Below are positions 1 to 5,034 of a stretch of DNA of 6,083 bases, piece after piece. The notes under the pieces are model-generated. The model saw nothing but the letters and a program-made list of their open reading frames with translations, was not told the origin of the DNA and searched no databases. A program made the translations under genes and the position numbers. Each line of letters starts with the position of its first letter. The first letter of the stretch is position 1. This DNA is from JAWXCH01 sp034440595. Lineage in GTDB: Bacteria; Planctomycetota; Planctomycetia; Pirellulales; JALHPA01. The stretch is taken from contig JAWXCH010000271.1 of NCBI GenBank assembly GCA_034440595.1, forward strand, positions 1-6,083. Direction: 5' to 3'.

Positions 1-618
1 AAACTGATTCTGGGTGCGATTGATGCGATTTCGCCAGGACAGCGACAATTGCCGTGGGGAGAGAAGACGATCGACTTCAGCCCGCCTTTTGCACGGCGGA
101 CCTACGACGAATTGTTCAGCGAAGCGACCGGGCTGGCGGCAGACGATGCCGAGGGGATTCGCAAGCTAGCTAACGAGATTGGCTTTGATACAGCCGGCAA
201 ACACCCGGACGTGGTGAAGAGCGAAGTCTTTGAAGAAAAGGTCGAGGACCAACTGGTCGGGCCGATCTTTGTCATTGACTACCCGGCCAGTATTTGTCCG
301 CTGACGAAGCGCAAGCGAGACAACCCGGCGGTGGCCGAACGGTTTGAACTGTTTGTGCAGGAAATGGAACTGGCCAACGCTTACACCGAACTGAACGACC
401 CTGACTTGCAAGAGAAGCTTTTCACGACGCAGCTTGCCGGTCAGAAAGAAGATGACTCGATGGCCAAGATGGACCACGACTTTATCCGCGCGTTACGGCA
501 CGGCATGCCACCAGCAGGCGGACTAGGGATCGGTATCGATCGCCTGGTCATGCTGCTGACCAATTCGCAGTCGATTCGCGATGTGGTGCTGTTCCCGCTG
601 CTGCGGCATGTGGAATAG
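1..618 (+). CDS. lysS: Lysine--tRNA ligase (class II), C-terminal part, 5' end outside window
   Basis: Cytoplasmic class II lysyl-tRNA synthetase, which charges tRNA-Lys with lysine using ATP. The reading frame is open from the first base, so the gene enters from the left edge; the 205 codons seen are the C-terminal part of the catalytic domain. Numbering from the window edge, a block reading ICPLTKRKRDNP lies at residues 98-109, ELANAYTELNDP (family form REIxNGxSELNDP) at 123-134, and class II motif 3, GMPPAGGLGIGIDR, at 168-181. The last supplies the ATP-binding arginine. The protein ends SIRDVVLFPLLRHVE, the usual LysRS finish, so the 3' end is intact. The N-terminal anticodon-binding domain and motifs 1 and 2 are outside the window. 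A large palindromic repeat starts nine bases after the stop. The identity is firm; whether lysS is cotranscribed with lolC across that repeat cannot be told. Confidence 0.96.
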   Translation, partial: KLILGAIDAISPGQRQLPWGEKTIDFSPPFARRTYDELFSEATGLAADDAEGIRKLANEIGFDTAGKHPDVVKSEVFEEKVEDQLVGPIFVIDYPASICPLTKRKRDNPAVAERFELFVQEMELANAYTELNDPDLQEKLFTTQLAGQKEDDSMAKMDHDFIRALRHGMPPAGGLGIGIDRLVMLLTNSQSIRDVVLFPLLRHVE

Positions 619-627
619 TTTGTGTCG

Positions 628-857
628 GTTTTGAAGTTGCGCCTTTTGATTCACCGCAGAGGACGCAAAGAGCGCTAAGGACGCGCAGAGATTGGAGACA
701 ACCCCGTATTTCAATTCAATCTTTATCCTGTTCATCCTGTCTATCCTTGTTCAATAAATAGAATTAGAGAATGCGGAACAAACAAGGATGAACGGGATGG
801 ACTGGATGGGACCAAGCTTCTTCTCTGCGTGCTGCTCAGCGTCCTCTGCGGTAAAAG
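628..857. repeat. Large palindromic intergenic repeat, copy 1
   Basis: A 230-bp element made of two nested inverted repeats. The outer arms share a perfect 14-bp match, ACCGCAGAGGACGC at 653-666 against its complement at 839-852, with a weaker continuation toward CGCAGAGA (684-691 and 822-829). The inner arms are two 30-bp imperfect complements at 722-751 (ATCCTGTTCATCCTGT type) and 781-810. The loop between them is A/T-rich. The left boundary (GTTTTGAAGTTGCGCC) is set by where similarity to copy 2 at 3526-3748 begins; the right ends at GGTAAAAG. It contains no transposase and no credible gene. Short open frames across it spell repeat-derived peptides such as FTAEDAE. It could act as an RNA hairpin between lysS and lolC, or be a non-autonomous mobile element; both are inference. 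Confidence 0.85.
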
Positions 858-902
858 ATTGAATTGTAGGATTAGACATTAGACTTAAAACTACACCTAG
901 CC

Positions 903-906
903 AAGG
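903..906 (+). promoter_or_regulatory. Ribosome binding site deciding the lolC-like start
   Basis: AAGG lies 9 nt before the ATG at 916. It directly abuts the alternative in-frame ATG at 907, too close to serve that codon. This favours 916 and a protein beginning MYKYLL rather than MASMYKYLL. The motif is short, so the call is modest. Confidence 0.45.
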
Positions 907-915
907 ATGGCTTCC

Positions 916-2451
916 ATGTATAAATACCTTCTCTGCTGGCGGTATCTTCGCACCCGGTACATCGCACTGGCATCGATCATCAGCGTCACGCTGGGCGTGG
1001 CGACTATGATCGTGGTCAACAGCGTCATGTCGGGCTTCACCACCGAAATGATGGACCGCATGCGCGGCATCATGTCGGACATGACCTTTGATGCTCAGAG
1101 CTTGGAGGGATTCGCCGATTCCGACTGGCATATGAATGAAATCCGTCGCGTGGCGGGGGATCAGATCGAAGGCCTCACGCCCACGGTCCATGTGCCGGCG
1201 ATGCTGAGCTATAGCTTTCGCGGTCAAACGATCAACAAGCAAATTCTGCTGATCGGCATTGATGAGACCACGCACGCCAACGTCAGTGATTTTGCCAAGT
1301 ACCTGCAGCACCCTGCCAATCGCAATCAACTTGGCTTTGCGCTGCATGAAGGAGGCTACGATACTGTTGACCATTTGGCACCCGATAATGCTGTACCGCG
1401 ACCAGACCTGGAACATGCGGGCTGGGAGTACCGCCGCGTCCGGGCGCGAATCGATGCCGAGGAAGACAAACAAATCGAAGCCGCGCAGGCCAGAGCGCGT
1501 GCGGCACAGGGAAAAATCGACGCTGGCCCTGAAGACCCTTTTAGTAAGTCTCCGGACGCAAACAAAATCACTCCCTTCAATGCGGCCGAAAATCAACACA
1601 CGGGCATTATTGTCGGCAAAGGCCTGATCTCGGCCTTCAAGGCGGACGAGAACACCGACAGGTTTTTGATCATCCCTGGCGACGATGCACAAATCACGGT
1701 CCCTAGTGCTGGCCGACAGCCGAAGGGAATTTCTGGGGCGTTCACCGTGGTCGATGTTTACGAAAGCAAAATGAGCGAATACGACTCCAGCTTTGTCTTC
1801 GTGCCACTCCGCAAGCTGCAAGAAATGCGCGGCATGATCGATCCTACCACCGATGTCGGCAATGTGACATCAATTCAAATCAAACTGAAGGAAGGCGCCG
1901 ATCTGGATACTGTACGCGACAAGCTGAGAGCCGCATTCCCTTCCGGCCTGTTTCGCATTGATACCTGGCGCGACAAACAAAGCCCGCTGCTGGCCGCCGT
2001 GCAAATGGAAAAAGCGGTGCTGAACATTCTGTTGTTCTTGATCATCGCCGTGGCCGGGTTTGGAATTCTGGCGATCTTTTTCATGATCGTCGTCGAAAAG
2101 ACGCGCGACATCGGCGTACTCAAGTCGCTCGGTGCATCGCGCCGCGGCATCATGGGAATTTTTCTCAGCTACGGGCTGTCCCTCGGCATGGTTGGTGCCG
2201 GAGCTGGTATGGTGCTGGGCCTGCTATTTGTGCACTACATCAACGAGATCCGAGACGTGCTGGAATGGGTCAGCGGTCAGAAGGTTTTCGATCCGTCGAT
2301 TTATTACTTCTTCAAGATTCCGACGATGGTCGAACCGCTAACTGTTACTTGGGTGGTGCTTGGTGCATTAGCGATTGCCGTGCTGGCCAGTATTCTGCCG
2401 GCACAACGCGCCGCACGATTGCACCCGGTGGAAGCCCTAAGGCATGAGTAA
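916..2451 (+). CDS. lolC: Lipoprotein-releasing ABC transporter permease, LolC/LolE (FtsX) family
   Basis: Inner-membrane permease of a LolCDE-type transporter, which extracts lipoproteins from the membrane using ATP hydrolysis by LolD. The 511-residue protein has the MacB/FtsX layout. TM1 spans about 15-41 and is followed by a large periplasmic domain (about 42-365). Three more helices lie at about 367-393, 411-442 and 475-494. Right after TM2 comes EKTRDIGVLKSLGAS (394-408), the family signature and ATPase-coupling segment, and the protein ends with LPAQRAARLHPVEALRHE, the standard closing motif. Near 152-217 the periplasmic domain carries a charged, Ala/Arg/Glu-rich stretch with no counterpart I recall in the roughly 400-residue E. 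coli LolC; it accounts for much of the extra length. ATG 907 is an alternative start. Only one permease gene precedes lolD, so it may act as a homodimer. LolC versus LolE cannot be told apart here, and a MacB-like role is the main alternative. Confidence 0.88.
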   Translation: MYKYLLCWRYLRTRYIALASIISVTLGVATMIVVNSVMSGFTTEMMDRMRGIMSDMTFDAQSLEGFADSDWHMNEIRRVAGDQIEGLTPTVHVPAMLSYSFRGQTINKQILLIGIDETTHANVSDFAKYLQHPANRNQLGFALHEGGYDTVDHLAPDNAVPRPDLEHAGWEYRRVRARIDAEEDKQIEAAQARARAAQGKIDAGPEDPFSKSPDANKITPFNAAENQHTGIIVGKGLISAFKADENTDRFLIIPGDDAQITVPSAGRQPKGISGAFTVVDVYESKMSEYDSSFVFVPLRKLQEMRGMIDPTTDVGNVTSIQIKLKEGADLDTVRDKLRAAFPSGLFRIDTWRDKQSPLLAAVQMEKAVLNILLFLIIAVAGFGILAIFFMIVVEKTRDIGVLKSLGASRRGIMGIFLSYGLSLGMVGAGAGMVLGLLFVHYINEIRDVLEWVSGQKVFDPSIYYFFKIPTMVEPLTVTWVVLGALAIAVLASILPAQRAARLHPVEALRHE

Positions 2452-2484
2452 TGTAGTCCTCACGCTTAATGTAGTCCTCATGCT
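2449..2484 (+). repeat. 18-bp tandem duplication starting at the lolC stop codon
   Basis: Two head-to-tail 18-bp units, 2449-2466 and 2467-2484, both begin TAATGTAGTCCTCA and differ only at one base (C2463 against T2481). The first TAA is the stop codon of the permease gene. The second unit runs into the complete hairpin at 2476-2494, so the first unit looks like a repeated left arm of that hairpin element. Confidence 0.85.
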
Positions 2485-2494
2485 CCGCATGAGG
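2476..2494. repeat. Small hairpin repeat A (GCTCCGC core)
   Basis: A perfect 8-bp stem, CCTCATGC / GCATGAGG, around a TCC loop, preceded by GTAGT. It shares the GTAG-Y-C prefix and the GCTCCGC centre with the hairpins at 2557-2577 (opposite orientation) and 3381-3406, while the stem sequences differ. Similar elements are, as I recall, scattered through Pirellula-type genomes. It lies between lolC and lolD, where an RNA hairpin could affect mRNA decay or polar transcription. Confidence 0.75.
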
Positions 2495-2556
2495 AAGAAA
2501 CAGAGTTTGACGTTGAATTGCTGCAAACCGCATTTAGAAATGTCGCACACACCTTT

Positions 2557-2577
2557 CCATCTCGCGGAGCGAGATGG
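2557..2577. repeat. Small hairpin repeat B (GCTCCGC core, inverted orientation)
   Basis: A perfect 9-bp stem, CCATCTCGC / GCGAGATGG, around a GGA loop, followed by CTAC. Read on the minus strand it is GTAGCC, stem, GCTCCGC, so it is the same family as hairpin A in inverted orientation. It ends 10 nt before the lolD ribosome binding site and could limit or shape ribosome access there. Confidence 0.75.
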
Positions 2578-2587
2578 CTACAACGAC

Positions 2588-2591
2588 GGAG
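2588..2591 (+). promoter_or_regulatory. Ribosome binding site deciding the lolD start
   Basis: GGAG stands 8 nt before ATG 2600, the best-placed Shine-Dalgarno match in the region. It supports 2600 over the in-frame ATG at 2444, whose 52-codon extension would be read through hairpin repeats A and B. Confidence 0.6.
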
Positions 2592-2599
2592 TAATACCG

Positions 2600-3376
2600 A
2601 TGGCCACCAGCACCGATTTTGCCCGACCTGCCAATCGCGCAGCTCAAATCAGCGCCGCCTCGCAGCGCCCTTTAAACAGTCAGGTTCATCTGGCTGCGCG
2701 ACAGATCCACAAGGTCTACCGCAAGTCATCGGTTGAGATTCCCGTCTTGCGTGGTGTCGACCTGCAGATCCACTGCGGCGAATTCCTGGCCATTGTCGGG
2801 CAGAGCGGTTCCGGCAAAAGTACGCTGTTGCATCTGCTCGGCACGCTCGACGCACCCACCTCTGGCGAAGTCCACTTTCTTGGGCACCGTATCGACAACC
2901 TGCCGGCGCATGCCCGTGATCGCCTAAGAAATGAAGAATTTGGCATGATTTTTCAGTTCTACCACCTGCTGCCAGAACTGAGCACGCTGGAAAATGTGCT
3001 GATGCCGTTGATGATTCAGCAGGGTTTTTGGAAATACTGGACCAATCGCGGCAAAAACGTCGCCGCCGCCAAGGAATTGCTCGAAAAGGTCGGCCTTTCG
3101 CATCGTTTGAAGCACCGCCCACGCGAACTGTCGGGGGGGGAAATGCAGCGTGCCGCCATTGCCAGAGCCTTGATTTCCAAACCGCAGGTCCTGCTGGCCG
3201 ACGAACCGACCGGAAACCTGGATCAATCGACCGGGGCGGAAATTATGCAAATCTTGCGAACCTTGAACCGTACTGAGAACCTCTCTATTATCATGGTGAC
3301 ACACGATAACAGTATTGCTAGCCAGGCAGACCGTATTGTGCGGCTCGCCGCCGGCAAAGTGGAGGGGGTCGCGTAG
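2600..3376 (+). CDS. lolD: Lipoprotein-releasing ABC transporter ATP-binding protein
   Basis: Cytoplasmic ATPase that powers the LolC-type permease encoded just upstream. The 258-residue protein has every nucleotide-binding element in order: Walker A GQSGSGKST (67-75), Q-loop glutamine at 119 (IFQFYHLLPELSTLENV), ABC signature LSGGEMQRAAIARAL (177-191), Walker B VLLADEPT (197-204), D-loop GNLD (205-208) and H-loop histidine 235 (IMVTHD). The LLPELSTLENV and ADEPTGNLD forms are typical of the LolD/MacB group. About 30 residues before the ABC domain (Thr/Ala/Gln-rich) and a short insert around 141-154 make it somewhat longer than E. coli LolD. The start at 2600 is set by GGAG; ATG 2444 overlaps the lolC stop and would add 52 residues encoded by repeat DNA. 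Eight G in a row at 3133-3140 encode part of the signature motif. Hairpin C follows four bases after the stop. Confidence 0.93.
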   Translation: MATSTDFARPANRAAQISAASQRPLNSQVHLAARQIHKVYRKSSVEIPVLRGVDLQIHCGEFLAIVGQSGSGKSTLLHLLGTLDAPTSGEVHFLGHRIDNLPAHARDRLRNEEFGMIFQFYHLLPELSTLENVLMPLMIQQGFWKYWTNRGKNVAAAKELLEKVGLSHRLKHRPRELSGGEMQRAAIARALISKPQVLLADEPTGNLDQSTGAEIMQILRTLNRTENLSIIMVTHDNSIASQADRIVRLAAGKVEGVA

Positions 3377-3380
3377 ACAG

Positions 3381-3406
3381 TCGCCTTTCGCTCCGCGAAA
3401 GAGCGA
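3381..3406. repeat. Small hairpin repeat C (CTTTCGCTCCGCGAAAG), just after the lolD stop
   Basis: A 7-bp stem CTTTCGC / GCGAAAG with a TCC loop, extended by TCGC / GCGA across one bulged A (3402). The GTAG prefix of the family coincides with the TAG stop of lolD (3374-3376). It could protect the 3' end of the lolCD mRNA or help end transcription, but there is no T-tract after it, so it is not a standard intrinsic terminator. Confidence 0.65.
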
Positions 3407-3433
3407 TTTAGCTGGCGTAAAACGATTGCAAGC

Positions 3434-3488
3434 TCGAAGCGCCAGCGAGGCGCAGCGCGTTTGACGTGTTTCCTCGCTAGCGCGTCGG
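3434..3488. repeat. Pair of inverted REP-like units (CCTCGCTNGCGC family)
   Basis: Two 17-bp arms, 3434-3450 and 3472-3488, are inverted complements with 14 of 17 matches (TCGAAGCGCCAGCGAGG and CCTCGCTAGCGCGTCGG), separated by 21 nt. The arm type, read as AACCCGAAGCGCNAGCGAGG, resembles a repeat I recall from Rhodopirellula-like genomes. The left arm also contains a small hairpin, GCGCC / GGCGC. Together with hairpin C it fills most of the spacer downstream of lolD. Confidence 0.6.
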
Positions 3489-3525
3489 GTTAAACTAACA
3501 TAGCCGCTTCATTAATCCGAAGCCA

Positions 3526-3748
3526 GTTTTGAAGTTGCGCCTAATAATTTTACCGCAGAGAACGCCAAGAGCGCCAAGGACGCGCAGAGATTGGAGACAA
3601 TCCCGCATTTCAATTCAACCTTTATCCTGTTCATCCTGTCTATCCTTGTTCAATAAATAGATGCGGAAGAACCACGGATGAACGGGATGGACTGAATAGG
3701 AGGCAAGCTTCAACTCTGCGTTCTGCTCTGTGTCCTCTGCGGTAAAAG
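3526..3748. repeat. Large palindromic intergenic repeat, copy 2
   Basis: A 223-bp element in the same orientation as copy 1. The stretch 3578-3660 matches 679-761 at 80 of 83 positions without gaps; the outer parts match more loosely. The outer inverted repeat is a perfect 13 bp, TTTTACCGCAGAG (3548-3560) against its complement at 3735-3747. The inner arms, about 3621-3650 and 3671-3700, pair less well than in copy 1. The segment GAATTAGAGA found in copy 1 after the AATAAATAG loop is missing here. No protein is encoded. Confidence 0.85.
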
Positions 3749-3756
3749 TAGTAATA

Positions 3757-3800
3757 GCAATTCCACAGCTTGCCATCGCGCCGGCGACACTGTGAATTGC
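3757..3800 (+). other. Leader hairpin upstream of ilvE
   Basis: GCAATTCCACAG (3757-3768) and CTGTGAATTGC (3790-3800) pair over 11 bp with one bulged C. The 21-nt loop contains a further TCGC / GCGA stem. It lies between repeat copy 2 and the terminator-like stem before ilvE, and nothing like it follows copy 1. A structured mRNA leader is possible; no transcription start can be fixed from the sequence. Confidence 0.5.
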
Positions 3801-3824
3801 ACCAAAAACTCGTACAGTATTCAT

Positions 3825-3850
3825 GCAGGGAAGTCCCTGCTTATTTTGTT
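3825..3850 (+). terminator. Terminator-like hairpin with T-rich tail just before ilvE
   Basis: GCAGGG (3825-3830) and CCCTGC (3835-3840) form a perfect stem around AAGT, and TTATTTTGTT follows directly at 3841-3850. This has the form of an intrinsic terminator, yet it ends only 14 nt before the ilvE start. It either ends readthrough from lolCD, with the ilvE promoter then squeezed into very little space, or works as an attenuator in the ilvE leader. The stem is short, so it could be chance. Confidence 0.45.
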
Positions 3851-3864
3851 CACCGATAATTCTC

Positions 3865-4740
3865 ATGTCCACCAAAGAAGCCAAACCACTTCAGATTTAC
3901 ATCTCGGGCACGCTCTACAACAAAGAAGACGCCAAGATCAGCGTGTACGATCATGGCCTGTTGTATGGCGATGGCGTCTTTGAAGGCATGCGCAGCTACG
4001 GGGGCAAGGTCTTTCGCCTGGAGCAGCATCTGGAGCGGCTCTGGTACTCGGCCAAGGCAATCTGGCTCGAGATACCGATGACTCGCCCGACGATGGCCAA
4101 GGCGGTCAACGACACGCTGGCCGCCAACGGCATCACCGATGGCTACATTCGCCTGATCGTCACGCGCGGAGCCGGCAGCCTCGGGCTGGACCCCAACCGC
4201 ACCAGCCACCCGCAGGTGATCGTCATCACCGACCACATTGCGCTCTATCCAGAGGATTTTTATCAGAACGGGCTGGAGATCATTACCGCCAGCACGATGC
4301 GGAATCACCCGGCGGCAGTCAGCCCACGCATCAAGTCGCTGAACTACCTGAACAACATTCTGGCCAAGATCGAGGGCCTGCAAGCGGGTTGCATCGAAGC
4401 CCTGATGCTGAATCACAAGGGGGAGATTTCAGAGTGTACTGGTGACAATATCTTTCTGGTGCGGAAGAACGAAGTGCTGACCCCGTCGACCGATGCGGGC
4501 ATTTTGGAAGGTGTCACCCGCGACGCGATTATGGAACTAGCCGCCAAGGCTGGCTACAAAGTCCGCGAACTGGCCCTCACGCGGCACGATGTCTACATTG
4601 CCGATGAGGTTTTCTTGACCGGCTCGGCCGCCGAGGTCATTCCGGTGGTCAAAGTCGACCGCCGCACAATTGGCCAGGGAACCCCTGGCCCAGTCACCAA
4701 AGACCTCATGGAACGCTTCCGCCGGCTAACACGGGGGTAG
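3865..4740 (+). CDS. ilvE: Branched-chain amino acid aminotransferase (PLP fold type IV)
   Basis: Cytoplasmic PLP enzyme that exchanges amino groups between glutamate and the keto acids of leucine, isoleucine and valine. The 291 residues match the short bacterial and archaeal IlvE length. Class IV features in order: DHGLLYGDGVFEGMRSYGG (29-47) with the following RLEQHLERL, the RLIVTRGAGSLGLDP block (96-110), the PLP lysine K157 in RIKSLNYLNN, and the class IV signature starting E190 (ECTGDNIFLV) and running through GILEGVTRD (212-220), which holds phosphate-binding residues. FLTGSAAEVIPV (250-261) is the usual C-terminal block. The start at 3865 (MSTKEAKPLQIY) fits the family; an in-frame ATG at 3823 would be read through the terminator-like stem. 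No clear Shine-Dalgarno precedes either. D-amino-acid aminotransferase and aminodeoxychorismate lyase share the fold, but the VFEGMRSYGGKVFRLEQH region favours IlvE. Confidence 0.92.
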   Translation: MSTKEAKPLQIYISGTLYNKEDAKISVYDHGLLYGDGVFEGMRSYGGKVFRLEQHLERLWYSAKAIWLEIPMTRPTMAKAVNDTLAANGITDGYIRLIVTRGAGSLGLDPNRTSHPQVIVITDHIALYPEDFYQNGLEIITASTMRNHPAAVSPRIKSLNYLNNILAKIEGLQAGCIEALMLNHKGEISECTGDNIFLVRKNEVLTPSTDAGILEGVTRDAIMELAAKAGYKVRELALTRHDVYIADEVFLTGSAAEVIPVVKVDRRTIGQGTPGPVTKDLMERFRRLTRG

Positions 4741-4748
4741 TAACGTAG

Positions 4749-4851
4749 GGTACGTGCAACGCGCCACGCACTCCGTTTGAGCTTGCACATGCCTTCGCAT
4801 CGACTTCTGCGAAGAGGCTGCAGACTAATTGCTCGGCGCGTGGAACGTACC
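4749..4851. repeat. Nested inverted repeat downstream of ilvE
   Basis: The outer arms, 4749-4765 (GGTACGTGCAACGCGCC) and 4835-4851 (GGCGCGTGGAACGTACC), are complementary at 15 of 17 positions. Inside are further matching pairs in register: GAGC 4779-4782 with GCTC 4831-4834, TGCA 4784-4787 with TGCA 4819-4822, and a 7-bp hairpin CTTCGCA (4793-4799) / TGCGAAG (4808-4814). The whole can fold into one branched or bulged stem about 100 nt long. It resembles neither the large nor the small repeats here. It starts eight bases after the ilvE stop and could be a 3'-end RNA structure or a small non-autonomous element. Confidence 0.55.
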
Positions 4852-4883
4852 AGGAACAATGCAAGGCGTCGCGTATCGCAACC

Positions 4884-5010
4884 TCTATCCCGTTCATCCA
4901 GTGTATCCTTGTTCATATTTTTTGAATTGAACAAGGATGAACAGGATTTACAGGATGGGAATGATTTAAATCCTTTGCGCTTCTTCGCGATCTTTACGGT
5001 GAAAAACGAT
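4884..5010. repeat. Large palindromic repeat, diverged third copy (inner hairpin plus one outer arm)
   Basis: The inner arms 4884-4915 and 4928-4959 pair at 24 of 32 positions, including 11 perfect bases next to the loop (ATCCTTGTTCA / TGAACAAGGAT). Several mismatches would be G-U pairs in RNA. They are the same kind of sequence as 722-751 / 781-810. The outer right arm appears as a variant, CTTTGCGCTTCTTCGCGATC then TTTACGGTGAAA, up to about 5010. No matching left outer arm is seen, so the copy is truncated or recombined. Confidence 0.65.
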
Positions 5011-5034
5011 CTGCAAAAGCGGCTTGACCATCCC

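Noticed and set aside
523..735. Open frame of 70 codons on the minus strand over the lysS end and repeat copy 1
   Set aside because: It overlaps the conserved lysS 3' end and repeat DNA and resembles no known protein.
628..857. CRISPR array or tRNA in the repeat-rich spacers
   Set aside because: There are no regularly spaced direct repeats with unique spacers, and no cloverleaf with T-loop and anticodon arm. The structure is palindromic dispersed repeat.
859..890. Possible promoter (TTGAAT) and the tandem ATTAGAC pair (871-884) before the permease gene
   Set aside because: No -10-like hexamer lies at a suitable distance, and a 7-bp duplication alone does not support an operator.
751..1821. 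Long open frame of 356 codons on the minus strand, antisense to the permease gene
   Set aside because: It lies opposite a clearly real LolC-like gene, shows no recognisable domain, and its end is made of repeat sequence (peptide FTAEDAEQHAEKK), so it is a shadow.
3615..3884. Open frame of 89 codons on the minus strand over repeat copy 2
   Set aside because: It is translated palindromic repeat (FTAEDTEQNAE, VHPVHPWFF). Such peptides come from the repeat, not from a gene.
3792..3983. Possible leader peptide with Leu-Leu-Ile-Leu codons ahead of ilvE
   Set aside because: The frame does not stop before ilvE but runs well into it, and the Leu/Ile codons lie inside the terminator-like stem and tail, not before it, so classical leader-peptide attenuation does not fit.
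3850..4416. Open frame of 188 codons on the minus strand within ilvE
   Set aside because: It is antisense to well-conserved ilvE motifs, including the PLP lysine region.
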